Source: Flavobacterium segetis
Lineage (GTDB): Bacteria > Bacteroidota > Bacteroidia > Flavobacteriales > Flavobacteriaceae
Direction of reading: 5' to 3'
Length of the DNA: 64,000 bases
NCBI RefSeq assembly: GCF_900129575.1
Contig: NZ_FQWE01000007.1
Coordinates: 110,102-174,101 of the forward strand
The notes under the pieces are model-generated. The model was not told the DNA's origin, did no database searches, and saw nothing but the letters and a program-made list of their open reading frames with translations. Positions 27,682 to 35,888 of the stretch are shown in pieces; within the stretch, counting starts at the first letter, position 1, and every line of letters starts with the position of its first letter. The translations under genes were made by a program, and so were the position numbers.

Positions 27682-28206
27682 CTAGTATTTATAACCTAAA
27701 CCTGTTTTTATAGCTTGTGTTCCACCAAATTGATTAGAACTTGATCCAACAGTGGTTTTATCAGAAGTCATTAAAATAAAAGGACAACCTAGAGCAGCAG
27801 CAGCCATTTTTAACTTTTTCTCCGCTTTTTTGTCTCCAGTATTACCAGTTTGTAAATTGATCATTCCTGTTTTCCCTCTTACTTCACCACCTTTTTTCAA
27901 ACCAGCGATATACGATTTCTCTTCAAGAACTACTACTTTCTCCCAGTCAGCCTCGCTTGTAACTACAATTTTCTCAGTTATCTCTTCAACTCTACCACTT
28001 TTACCGTAAACAACTTTCTCAATAGCATATTTACCAATTGAGTTTTCGGCATCCTCACCATCATACTTAAAAACGACTGTGTACTCATCAACACGTAATA
28101 CTTTTCCATTTACAACTTCTCCACTGTGTTTTGTAATGGCATCAGTTTGAGCAACTACAAATGAGGTAGTTAAAATCATAGAAAGCAATAAAATAATTTT
28201 TTTCAT
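27682..28206 (-). CDS. Small secreted protein of unknown function
   Basis: 174 residues with a signal peptide (MKKIILLLSMILTTSFVVAQ). The mature part begins with a beta-rich KHSGEVVNGKVLRVDEYTVV segment like that seen in other Bacteroidota periplasmic proteins of unknown role, then an alanine/lysine-rich helix (KKAEKKLKMAAAALGCPF) and a GLGYKY C-terminus. No enzyme motif. Own promoter 28 bases upstream. I cannot name the family. Confidence 0.7.
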   Translation of the reverse strand: MKKIILLLSMILTTSFVVAQTDAITKHSGEVVNGKVLRVDEYTVVFKYDGEDAENSIGKYAIEKVVYGKSGRVEEITEKIVVTSEADWEKVVVLEEKSYIAGLKKGGEVRGKTGMINLQTGNTGDKKAEKKLKMAAAALGCPFILMTSDKTTVGSSSNQFGGTQAIKTGLGYKY

Positions 28207-28559
28207 TCTTTAAAATTTAGGTTTATATATCCGTCAAAAATATAAAAAAACTTATTATTTAAGAACTTTTTAACGGGAAATTTATTAATTCATACACGAT
28301 GATTTTGTTTGATTCAAGAATCTAGTATGCCACTACATTAATCAAAAAAATCAGTTCAAGATAAAATCTAAAATATTGATCTTTAAGCTCTGTTATCTTT
28401 CAAAATAATTATTGTGCTAAAAGCAGTGATTTACTAACATATTATCATTTATTTTGCCAATAAATTGTTTTTTAATAATTATATGCACGCATAGTAAATA
28501 TTGTGATAGTAATATTAATTTTATGTTTAATTTAGCATCAAATTTGGAAAATCAATATA
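28207..28559. other. Divergent intergenic region, no gene seen
   Basis: 353 AT-rich bases. It holds a -7 element for the minus-strand gene (TATTTTTG, complement of 28235-28242); nothing else stands out. Confidence 0.5.
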
Positions 28560-29618
28560 ATGAAAATTAAAATAACTGGTGTAGGAAGTTATATTCCTGA
28601 GAAAAAAATTAGCAATTCAGACTTTGGTGATCACGTATTTTTAAATGAAGATGGAACCACTTTTGGCTACCCTAATGAGGTAGTAATTAATAAATTTAAA
28701 GGAATTACTGGAATCGAGCATAGACGATATGCTGAGGATCATTTTAGTTCTTCTGATTTAGCTTTTTTCGCAGCTCGAAAAGCGATTGATAATGCAGCAA
28801 TTGATCCTGAAACAATTGATTATATTATTTTTGCACATAATTTTGGCGATGTAAAAAAAGGTGCTATTCAGTCCGATATGTTGCCAAGTTTAGCCACAAG
28901 AGTAAAGCATAAATTACAAATAAAAAATCCAAAATGCGTAGCTTATGATATCCTTTTTGGCTGTCCAGGTTGGATTGAAGGCGTTCTCCAAGCGAATGCT
29001 TTCATAAAATCAGGTATGGCAAAACGTTGTTTAGTAATAGGATCTGAAACATTATCACGAGTAGTAGATGTGCATGATCGAGATTCTATGATCTACTCCG
29101 ATGGAGCTGGAGCCTCAATTTTAGAAGCTTCTAATGATGAGTCCGGATTGTTATCTTACGAAAGTGGAACTTATGCAATGGATGAGGCAAACTATTTGTT
29201 TTTTGGAAAATCTTATAATCCTGATTTAGATCCTGACACTCGTTATATTAAAATGTTCGGTCGTAAAATTTACGAATTTGCATTAACATACGTACCAGCA
29301 GCAATGAAAAGCTGTTTAGATAAAAGCGGTCTGCAAATAGATGATGTCAAAAAAATCCTAATTCATCAAGCAAATGAGAAGATGGATGAAGCAATTATTC
29401 AGCGTTTTTATAAATTACACGGAAAATCAGTTCCGCAAGACATCATGCCTATGAGTATTCACGAACTTGGGAATAGCAGCGTTGCAACTGTACCAACGCT
29501 TTTCGACTTGCTAATTCGAGGAGAAATAAAAGATCAGGAAATTAACAAAGGCGACATTCTACTTTTTGCTTCTGTAGGCGCAGGAATGAATGTCAATGCT
29601 TTTATTTATAGATATTAA
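28560..29618 (+). CDS. 3-oxoacyl-ACP synthase III-like enzyme
   Basis: 352 residues, thiolase fold. The catalytic triad is visible: C135 (ILFGCPGWIEG), H269 (LIHQANEKMDE) and N305 (GNSSVATVP). KAS III enzymes condense acyl-CoA with malonyl-ACP; this divergent form with an N-terminal GVGSYIPEKKISNSDFG could also be an OleA- or biosynthetic-type condensing enzyme. It is a second-type FabH rather than the housekeeping copy, judging from its neighbours: a methyltransferase, glycosyltransferase and Mla-type transporter follow. A function in an envelope or secondary lipid is inferred. Confidence 0.85.
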   Translation: MKIKITGVGSYIPEKKISNSDFGDHVFLNEDGTTFGYPNEVVINKFKGITGIEHRRYAEDHFSSSDLAFFAARKAIDNAAIDPETIDYIIFAHNFGDVKKGAIQSDMLPSLATRVKHKLQIKNPKCVAYDILFGCPGWIEGVLQANAFIKSGMAKRCLVIGSETLSRVVDVHDRDSMIYSDGAGASILEASNDESGLLSYESGTYAMDEANYLFFGKSYNPDLDPDTRYIKMFGRKIYEFALTYVPAAMKSCLDKSGLQIDDVKKILIHQANEKMDEAIIQRFYKLHGKSVPQDIMPMSIHELGNSSVATVPTLFDLLIRGEIKDQEINKGDILLFASVGAGMNVNAFIYRY

Positions 29619-29670
29619 TTGTCGCGGCGTATAGTCCAACTATATATTACAATTACTCACCACAAAATTT

Positions 29671-29725
29671 GTTTTTCAAAGGTGCAATCAAGCTTCTTTT
29701 AATTGCTTTTTGCACCTTGAAAAAC
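29671..29725. other. Long imperfect hairpin between the KAS III and methyltransferase genes
   Basis: Arms GTTTTTCAAAGGTGCAA (29671-29687) and TTGCACCTTGAAAAAC (29710-29725) pair over 16 bp with one bulged A. Possibly a terminator for the KAS III gene; the T run is weak. Confidence 0.5.
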
Positions 29726-29808
29726 TACACCCTAAGCCTCATAGATTTTGTTCAGAAGTATCGACATCATCTGGGCTTAAAAATAAGAATCAAAAACACT
29801 TTTATTAG

Positions 29809-29816
29809 TATATTTG
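29809..29816 (+). promoter_or_regulatory. -7 promoter element of the methyltransferase gene
   Basis: TATATTTG, exact consensus, 85 bases before the ATG at 29902, giving a long 5' leader. Confidence 0.5.
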
Positions 29817-29901
29817 CATCCACAATAGTGATGAAAAATCATTTTTGCGCAAAATTAATCTAGATAAAGAACGACAAATTAATGCGTTCCTCTAAAAGAC
29901 T

Positions 29902-30429
29902 ATGTACGAAAAAACATTCCCTAATAAAAGATTCAAACACACCCTAGAATTTTTAAATAAACACATTACTATTACATCTACTATCTTAGATTTAGGAGTC
30001 GAAAATCCCTTTTCTAAGATCATGAAAAAAGAGGGTTTTAGAGTTAACAATACCACAGGCGAAGATTTAGACAATGATCAAACCATTTTTCAATCAGAGA
30101 AAACAGATGTAGTAACCGCTTTTGAAATATTCGAACACTTACTCAATCCCTATACGATTTTAAGTGAGATCAAAGCAGACAAGCTTTTCATTTCTGTTCC
30201 GTTGCGTTTGTGGTTTTCTCCTGCTTATCGAAGTAAAACTGATATGTGGGACAGACATTACCACGAATTTGAAGACTGGCAACTCGACTGGCTATTAGAA
30301 AAAACAGGTTGGAAAATAATAGATCGACAAAAATGGACTAATCCAGTTAAGAAATTTGGTATTCGTCCGCTATTAAGAAAATTTACGCCTCGATATTACA
30401 TTGTTTACGCAGAGAAAATTAAGATCTAA
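29902..30429 (+). CDS. Class I SAM-dependent methyltransferase-like protein
   Basis: 175 residues. A reduced Rossmann core: ITSTILDLGVENPFSKIM (motif I region, about residue 28), TDVVTAFEIFEHLLNPY (motif IV region), and KLFISVPLRLWFSP. The glycine-rich SAM loop is only partly conserved (DLGVEN), so activity is not assured. The C-terminal TGWKIIDRQKWTNP is like other small methyltransferases next to glycosyltransferases. It is 10 bases upstream of the glycosyltransferase gene and cotranscribed with it. Confidence 0.75.
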   Translation: MYEKTFPNKRFKHTLEFLNKHITITSTILDLGVENPFSKIMKKEGFRVNNTTGEDLDNDQTIFQSEKTDVVTAFEIFEHLLNPYTILSEIKADKLFISVPLRLWFSPAYRSKTDMWDRHYHEFEDWQLDWLLEKTGWKIIDRQKWTNPVKKFGIRPLLRKFTPRYYIVYAEKIKI

Positions 30430-30439
30430 AATTTATTAG

Positions 30440-31297
30440 ATGAATTATTACCTAGTTATTCCTGCTCACAATGAAGAGCAATTTATTGCACTGACTTTAG
30501 AATCTTTAGTTTCGCAAACACATCTGCCTACGAAGGTAGTAATTGTCAATGATAATTCTACTGATAAAACAGCGGATATTGTTTTGGCTTTTGCCAAAAA
30601 ATATCCTTTTATATCGTTAATAGACAAGAAATCTAGCGCCATTCATTTGCCAGGAAGCAAAGTTATCCACGCTTTTCAAACGGGATTTGAAACCTTAGAT
30701 GAAAATTATGATGTAATTGTAAAAATAGATGCTGATTTGATATTTCCGCTTAATTATTTTGAAACTATTAATAGACATTTCAAATCAGATCCTACCATTG
30801 GAATGGTTGGCGGATTTTGTTACATCGAAAAAAAAGATGAATGGGTTTTAGAAAACCTCACCGACAAAGATCATATTCGCGGAGCTTTAAAAGCCTACAG
30901 AAAGGAAACATTCAAACAAATAGGTGGACTAAAACCACAAATGGGTTGGGACACTGTTGACGAATTACTTTGTAAATTTTACAATTGGAAAGTTGTCACC
31001 GATTCCACTTTGCATGTGAAACACCTCAAACCAACCGGTGCTAATTATAATAAAATAGCAAGATATAAACAGGGGGAAGCTTTTTATACTTTAGGTTATG
31101 GCTTTCTTATCACTACTATTGCATCGGCTAAATTAGCGATGATGAAAAAAAAACCATTTCTTTTCCTAGATTATCTAAAAGGATTTTTAAAAGCAAAATC
31201 AAATACAACGTCATTAATGGTGACAGCTGAACAAGCTAAATTCATTCGAAAATACCGATTGAAAAAGATGAAAGAAAAACTGTTTGGACTTTTTTAG
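30440..31297 (+). CDS. Family 2 glycosyltransferase
   Basis: 285 residues, GT-A fold. It opens YYLVIPAHNEEQFIALTLES, carries VVIVNDNSTDKTADIV and a DAD metal motif (VKIDADLIFP), and an acceptor-side segment WDTVDELLCKFYNWKV. No transmembrane anchor apart from a weak C-terminal hydrophobic patch. It probably transfers a sugar onto a lipid or surface glycan. Its pairing with the methyltransferase suggests a joint modification; the acceptor is unknown. Confidence 0.88.
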   Translation: MNYYLVIPAHNEEQFIALTLESLVSQTHLPTKVVIVNDNSTDKTADIVLAFAKKYPFISLIDKKSSAIHLPGSKVIHAFQTGFETLDENYDVIVKIDADLIFPLNYFETINRHFKSDPTIGMVGGFCYIEKKDEWVLENLTDKDHIRGALKAYRKETFKQIGGLKPQMGWDTVDELLCKFYNWKVVTDSTLHVKHLKPTGANYNKIARYKQGEAFYTLGYGFLITTIASAKLAMMKKKPFLFLDYLKGFLKAKSNTTSLMVTAEQAKFIRKYRLKKMKEKLFGLF

Positions 31298-31372
31298 ACA
31301 TCTTTCAAATAAAATTATAGTATTTTTACGGAATACATTAAAACTGAACACTGAACACTGAATAGTAATAAA

Positions 31373-32122
31373 ATGATGCTCATTCGCTATATAACGCAAA
31401 TAGGAAGATATTTCCTTATGCTGAAAGAAATTTTTAATAAACAAACCAAATGGTCTGTAATGCGTAATCTAATTTTCAAGGAAATTAATGACTTAATTAT
31501 TGATTCACTTGGTATTGTTGCTTTTATATCTTTCTTTGTGGGAGGTGTTGTTGCGATTCAAACTGCACTAAATTTAACTAATCCTTTAATTCCTAAATAC
31601 CTAATAGGATTTGCAACAAGACAATCAGTGATCTTAGAGTTTGCTCCTACATTCATATCAGTGATCATGGCTGGAAAAATGGGTTCGTTTATTACTTCAA
31701 GTATAGGAACAATGCGTGTTACAGAACAAATTGACGCACTAGAAGTTATGGGGGTAAATGCATTGAACTATTTAGTATTCCCTAAAATTATTGCTCTTTT
31801 ATTATATCCATTTCTAATTGGCATCGCTATGTTTTTAGGAATTCTAGGCGGATGGATGGCTGGAGTTTACGGCGGGTTTATATCAAGTGCTGAATTTATA
31901 AATGGAACGCAAAAGGATTTTATTCCGTTTCATATTGCTTATGCATTTATAAAGACTTTGATTTTTGCTATGCTACTCGCCACTATTCCATCCTTTCATG
32001 GTTATTATATGAAAGGTGGCGCACTTGAGGTAGGAAAAGCGAGTACAGTAGCTTTTGTTTGGACATCCGTTTCCATCATTCTTTTTAACTATATATTAAC
32101 CCAATTGCTACTAGGATCATGA
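31373..32122 (+). CDS. MlaE/YrbE-type ABC transporter permease
   Basis: 249 residues with five to six hydrophobic helices. Signature segments are VGGVVAIQTALNLTNPL, EFAPTFISVIMAGKMGSFI, SIGTMRVTEQIDALEVMGVN and FVWTSVSIILFNYILTQL. MlaE permeases move phospholipids between inner and outer membranes in Gram-negative bacteria. The stop codon overlaps the mlaF-type start in ATGA, indicating coupled translation. MCE-domain (MlaD) partner genes are not seen in the window. Confidence 0.93.
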   Translation: MMLIRYITQIGRYFLMLKEIFNKQTKWSVMRNLIFKEINDLIIDSLGIVAFISFFVGGVVAIQTALNLTNPLIPKYLIGFATRQSVILEFAPTFISVIMAGKMGSFITSSIGTMRVTEQIDALEVMGVNALNYLVFPKIIALLLYPFLIGIAMFLGILGGWMAGVYGGFISSAEFINGTQKDFIPFHIAYAFIKTLIFAMLLATIPSFHGYYMKGGALEVGKASTVAFVWTSVSIILFNYILTQLLLGS

Positions 32123-32880
32123 TAGAAATAAAAAATGTAGAGAAATCATTTGGAGGTAATAAAATTCTAAAAGGAATTTCAACGATTTTTGAAACTGGTA
32201 AAACGAATTTAATAATTGGACAAAGTGGATCTGGTAAAACTGTTTTATTAAAAAGTTTGTTGGGAATTCATACACCTGAATCTGGGCAAATATGTTTTGA
32301 CGGCAGAGTTTATTCAGAATTACAAGCTGATGAAAAGCGAGAACTTAGAACTGAAATAGGCATGGTTTTTCAAGGAAGCGCACTATTTGATTCAATGACT
32401 GTAGCCGAAAATGTTGCTTTCCCGTTGCGAATGTTTACTAAAAATAATAAAGCACAAATCAAGGAGCGTGTTGATTTTGTACTTGAAAGAGTAGATTTAC
32501 AAGATGCACATAGTAAACTTCCTTCCCAAATTTCAGGAGGAATGCAAAAGCGTGTTGCCATTGCACGAGCAATTGTAAACAAACCAAAATATCTTTTTTG
32601 CGATGAGCCCAACTCTGGATTAGATCCAAATACTTCTATTTTAATTGATAACCTCATTATGAAAATTACGGAAGAATATGATATTACAACCGTAATTAAT
32701 ACGCATGATATGAATTCTGTGATGGAAATTGGTGATAATATTTTATTCTTGAAAGACGGACTTAAAGCTTGGCAAGGAACCAAAGAAGAAATTTTTAGAA
32801 CTGATAATGAAGCCGTCGTTGACTTTGTTTACTCTTCTAACTTGTTTAGAAAAGTAAGAGAAGCGTATTTGAAAGAATAG
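32119..32880 (+). CDS. MlaF-type ABC transporter ATPase
   Basis: 253 residues. Walker A GQSGSGKT at 34-41, ABC signature ISGGMQKR near 139, Walker B YLFCDEPNSGLDP near 163 and an H-loop NTHDMNS. It hydrolyses ATP to drive the phospholipid transporter with the MlaE-like protein encoded immediately upstream (4-base overlap). The GMVFQGSALFDSMTV Q-loop region is typical of the Mla group. Confidence 0.93.
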   Translation: MIEIKNVEKSFGGNKILKGISTIFETGKTNLIIGQSGSGKTVLLKSLLGIHTPESGQICFDGRVYSELQADEKRELRTEIGMVFQGSALFDSMTVAENVAFPLRMFTKNNKAQIKERVDFVLERVDLQDAHSKLPSQISGGMQKRVAIARAIVNKPKYLFCDEPNSGLDPNTSILIDNLIMKITEEYDITTVINTHDMNSVMEIGDNILFLKDGLKAWQGTKEEIFRTDNEAVVDFVYSSNLFRKVREAYLKE

Positions 32881-32986
32881 AAAATTTTATTTGACAACTT
32901 CCTTATCAAAGTGTTATTCTATATCATTCAAAACTCGTCATTTTTTTAAATCAATACTTTAAAACAACAACTATAATTTCTACTCT

Positions 32987-33127
32987 GCCCCTGACAGCAA
33001 TGGCAGCACCGACTGAAGAAAAGCTATTTTTTGCTGGAGTGGCAAAGCGACCACCGGAAGCTCTTGCTACGAACTAGCAAAAAAGCTTTTTGAGAGAGGG
33101 CTAAAGTGAATGGCAGGAATAGGCCCT
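32987..33127. repeat. Intergenic structured repeat, copy B
   Basis: Starts GCCCCTGACAGCAATGGCAG and ends GGCAGGAATAGGCCCT. The inner stem is AAAAGCTATTTTTTGCT (33019-33035) pairing with AGCAAAAAAGCTTTT (33076-33090) with a 2-base bulge. It encloses GCGACCACCGGAAGCTC, close to the inner block of copy A. Located between convergent mlaF-type and sprT-like genes. Confidence 0.55.
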
Positions 33128-33147
33128 ACAAAATAAAAGACAAAGCT

Positions 33148-33744
33148 TTAGGTCAGTAATTCTACCTCTGCATTAGGATTGAATAAGTATAATTTTCCTG
33201 AACTTATCTCGAGACATTCAAAACGTTTTGTACGAACGGCTATTTTTTTGAAAATTTTCCCATTTGAAATTCTAAAAACACTTCCATAAGGTATCTCGAA
33301 CACATAATTCTTATCATTTTGCTGGTCAAATTGTTTTAATGCCAATGATAATGTTGCGTCAGTATCACTACTAGCAGATGGATTTTTAAAATGTCTGGCT
33401 AGCAGAGGCAGTAATTGATTCGGGAAAATTTCTGGTCGAATATACGGAATCATTAATCTTTGAAAAGAATATTTCCACTCGTGACCATGCGGTTTTATAT
33501 GGCGTCCAAATTTTTCAAAAGCAACGAGATGCGAAATTTCATGAATCAGTGTGATCAAAAACTTGTATTTATTTAAACTGGCATTTACCGTAATTTCATG
33601 CTTTCCGCTCAAGCCCTTTCGATAATCGCCATGACGTGTTTGCCGCTCGTTCACAATTTTAAGATGCACTTGATTGCTTACGATGAGATCGAAAACGGGT
33701 TTTACTGCATGTTCAGGAATATATATAGCTAAGGTTTCGATCAA
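33148..33744 (-). CDS. SprT-like zinc metalloprotease-fold protein
   Basis: 198 residues. Zinc motif HEISH at 68-72 in LIHEISHLVAFEKFG, with further histidines in KPHGHEW (86, 88), as in SprT/SPRTN-like domains. N-terminal NERQTRHGDYR is typical of flavobacterial members. The start is TTG at 33742-33744; no in-frame ATG fits the conserved N-terminus. No signal peptide, so cytoplasmic. It follows the SDR gene by 12 bases and is cotranscribed. Whether it acts on DNA-protein crosslinks like eukaryotic SPRTN is unknown. Confidence 0.85.
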   Translation of the reverse strand: MIETLAIYIPEHAVKPVFDLIVSNQVHLKIVNERQTRHGDYRKGLSGKHEITVNASLNKYKFLITLIHEISHLVAFEKFGRHIKPHGHEWKYSFQRLMIPYIRPEIFPNQLLPLLARHFKNPSASSDTDATLSLALKQFDQQNDKNYVFEIPYGSVFRISNGKIFKKIAVRTKRFECLEISSGKLYLFNPNAEVELLT

Positions 33745-33756
33745 AATAATTATTGA

Positions 33757-34434
33757 TTACGGATTAGTTGAAGAAACCTGCAATACCTTTCCATTAAAAT
33801 ATTTATTGCCAGTCAAAGTGAAATTAAAAATATAATCGGCCATTTCATTTGCTGAAATTGGCGCTTGATAACCAGGAAAAGCTTCTTCGAGCATCTCTGT
33901 TTGGACGGAACCTAGTGCCAAAACATTAAAAGATATTCCCTTTTCCTTATATTCCTCAGCTAATAATTCCATGAGTGTAATCACAGCTCCCTTACTAGAG
34001 CTATACGCGGCAAGACCAGCAAACTTTAAACTTCCTTGTATTCCGCCCATAGAGCTGATTGTAATCACATGACTTCCTTTTTGCAAATAAGGCAACGCAA
34101 TTCGGGTTAAGTTGGCTACTCCAAAAACGTTCACTTTATAGATATTTTCGAAATCATTTTGAGTCGTTTCTGAAAACGGCTTTAGGATTAAAGCTCCTGC
34201 ATTATGAACGACCGCATCTATTTGTTTCCAAGATTTTGAAACAAAATCAGTTACTTTACTCAACTCCAATTCATTTGACAAATCAACTGAAAGACAGGTG
34301 ACATTCTCGTTCCCTAATAAGGTTTGAGGAATTTTTCTTGAAATAGCTAAAACCTGATGTCCAGCATTTGCAAATTTTATGGCTAACTCATGCCCTATTC
34401 CTCTACTTGTTCCGGTAATAATAATATTTTTCAT
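33757..34434 (-). CDS. Short-chain dehydrogenase/reductase
   Basis: 225 residues, classical SDR. Cofactor loop GTSRGIG at 8-14, NAG at 78-80 and the catalytic Ser (S127/S128), Y144 and K148 (YSSSK). It reduces or oxidises a carbonyl/alcohol with NAD(P)H; substrate unknown. A -7 element TATTTTTG ends four bases before the ATG, so the mRNA is probably leaderless. SprT-like gene 12 bases downstream. Confidence 0.93.
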   Translation of the reverse strand: MKNIIITGTSRGIGHELAIKFANAGHQVLAISRKIPQTLLGNENVTCLSVDLSNELELSKVTDFVSKSWKQIDAVVHNAGALILKPFSETTQNDFENIYKVNVFGVANLTRIALPYLQKGSHVITISSMGGIQGSLKFAGLAAYSSSKGAVITLMELLAEEYKEKGISFNVLALGSVQTEMLEEAFPGYQAPISANEMADYIFNFTLTGNKYFNGKVLQVSSTNP

Positions 34435-34438
34435 AAAG

Positions 34439-34446
34439 CAAAAATA
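34439..34446 (-). promoter_or_regulatory. -7 promoter element of the SDR gene
   Basis: TATTTTTG on the minus strand, four bases (CTTT) before the ATG; third case of this spacing in the window. Confidence 0.5.
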
Positions 34447-34525
34447 AACAAAAACGGTAAACTAACATTGCTTTAACAAAAGGATTGTCTTTAAAAATAA
34501 AAACAAACAGTGTTCTAATTTTACT

Positions 34526-34533
34526 TAATTTTG
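34526..34533 (+). promoter_or_regulatory. -7 promoter element of the GNAT gene
   Basis: TAATTTTG, consensus match, 31 bases before the ATG. Confidence 0.5.
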
Positions 34534-34564
34534 ATTAAACCTAGTAATATAAAATTCTCATTAA

Positions 34565-35137
34565 ATGATAGAAAATATTGTTTTTAAAACAGCTTCAATC
34601 AATGATATTGATGGCGTTTTAGCATTACAAGATTTATACTTAGTTTCTAATTTATCTGATCAAGAAAAAACGGCTGGTTTTGTTACCACACCATTTACAA
34701 TTGCTCAATTAACAGAAGTTATTGAAAATAAAAATTTATTTTTAGCGATTGACAATCAAAAAATTATAGCTTATATTTTCACAGGTAGCTGGAATTTTTT
34801 CAGTCAATGGCCTATTTTCAATCACATGATTTCATTATTACCTGGACTTCATTTTTTAGATTTTAAATTCACAACCAGTAATAGTTTTCAATACGGACCA
34901 ATTTGCATTGATAAAAACTACAGAAGTCAGGGTTTAATAACTCCGTTTTTTGAATTTATGAGAGGTCACATGGGACCTAAATATCCATTGAGTCTCACTT
35001 TTATAAATAAGATTAATATTCCATCAACTAGAGCACATACTTCAAAATTAAATTGGTCTATTATCGGTGATTTTAAATTTAATTCTAATGAATATTTAAT
35101 TTTAGCCTATGACATGAAACAACCACTTCAAAGCTGA
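34565..35137 (+). CDS. GNAT family acetyltransferase-like protein
   Basis: 190 residues. N-terminal IVFKTASINDIDGVLALQDL begins like a GNAT strand/helix, and FQYGPICIDKNYRSQGLITP is the acetyl-CoA-binding region with R/Q-x-x-G in the form RSQGL. The C-terminal half has HTSKLNWSIIGDFKF, where GNAT proteins usually have an Asn/Tyr segment. The acceptor is unknown. Single gene, own promoter. Confidence 0.75.
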   Translation: MIENIVFKTASINDIDGVLALQDLYLVSNLSDQEKTAGFVTTPFTIAQLTEVIENKNLFLAIDNQKIIAYIFTGSWNFFSQWPIFNHMISLLPGLHFLDFKFTTSNSFQYGPICIDKNYRSQGLITPFFEFMRGHMGPKYPLSLTFINKINIPSTRAHTSKLNWSIIGDFKFNSNEYLILAYDMKQPLQS

Positions 35138-35230
35138 AAGTAGTAGCGAAGTTTTGAAAAGAGATTCTTGCGATTGTTAGCGAATATTAAAAAGGATTTA
35201 AGTTTAGTTTTTACAGAATCAAAAAAAAAT

Positions 35231-35884
35231 TCACTGCTTATCTTTATTCAAAAAATATTTTTTATAAACTTTAGCTGTTTGAACAATTGCTAAAACCATG
35301 AAAAACAGTGGAATAATAATAGGAACAACATATTTAGAAAAACTACTCGTCTTTTCAGCTAATGTACTCAATATTAAAACTAAACTCAGCATTCCTCCAA
35401 AAGTGCCTATTAATGTTCCTACAATATAATAAAATTTTAGATTATTGTTTATATAAATATAGTTCCCATTGATCAAATATAGATTCCAACCGGTCCAAAA
35501 TGGTATTTGAAGAAAGTTTATACTACTTAAAACAATACCAATTAAAAAAGTTGGATAGTTACTATATTTTTCGAAAAAACCACCTTGATCTACTTCAGCA
35601 TTGGAACTTACATAAAAAGTGTAAGCAATTATTATTAAAAAGATAATTGCAAAAAAGTCAATCGCTTTTATCAATTTATTATTATTAACCAATTTTTTTG
35701 CAAACAATAAAGTAAAATAAACAACAAACATTTCGATAAAAATAACGCCTAATAAAAAGTAAAATAAGCTTTCTACTCCAGCTTTTGAAAAGATTTTAAA
35801 GCCAATTACATTTAAATATCCCAGCGGAATAGAACCAATAAAGCTGACTAAAAAACCAAAAAGAATATTCTTTAAAGATCTCAT
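35231..35884 (-). CDS. LysE-type membrane exporter
   Basis: 217 residues with six hydrophobic helices. N-terminal FLVSFIGSIPLGYLNVIGFK matches the conserved P-x-G-x entry of LysE/RhtB exporters, and NFLQIPFWTGWNLYL is typical of the flavobacterial form. It probably exports amino acids or similar small molecules. It lies 4 bases after the ATP-grasp gene, at the end of a four-gene minus-strand operon; export of an ATP-grasp product is possible but unproven. Confidence 0.75.
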   Translation of the reverse strand: MRSLKNILFGFLVSFIGSIPLGYLNVIGFKIFSKAGVESLFYFLLGVIFIEMFVVYFTLLFAKKLVNNNKLIKAIDFFAIIFLIIIAYTFYVSSNAEVDQGGFFEKYSNYPTFLIGIVLSSINFLQIPFWTGWNLYLINGNYIYINNNLKFYYIVGTLIGTFGGMLSLVLILSTLAEKTSSFSKYVVPIIIPLFFMVLAIVQTAKVYKKYFLNKDKQ

Positions 35885-35888
35885 ACTT

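Noticed and set aside
31340..31365. Short direct repeat ACTGAACACTGAACACTGAA before mlaE
   Set aside because: Only about two and a half 8-base units; too short to call a regulatory repeat or CRISPR.
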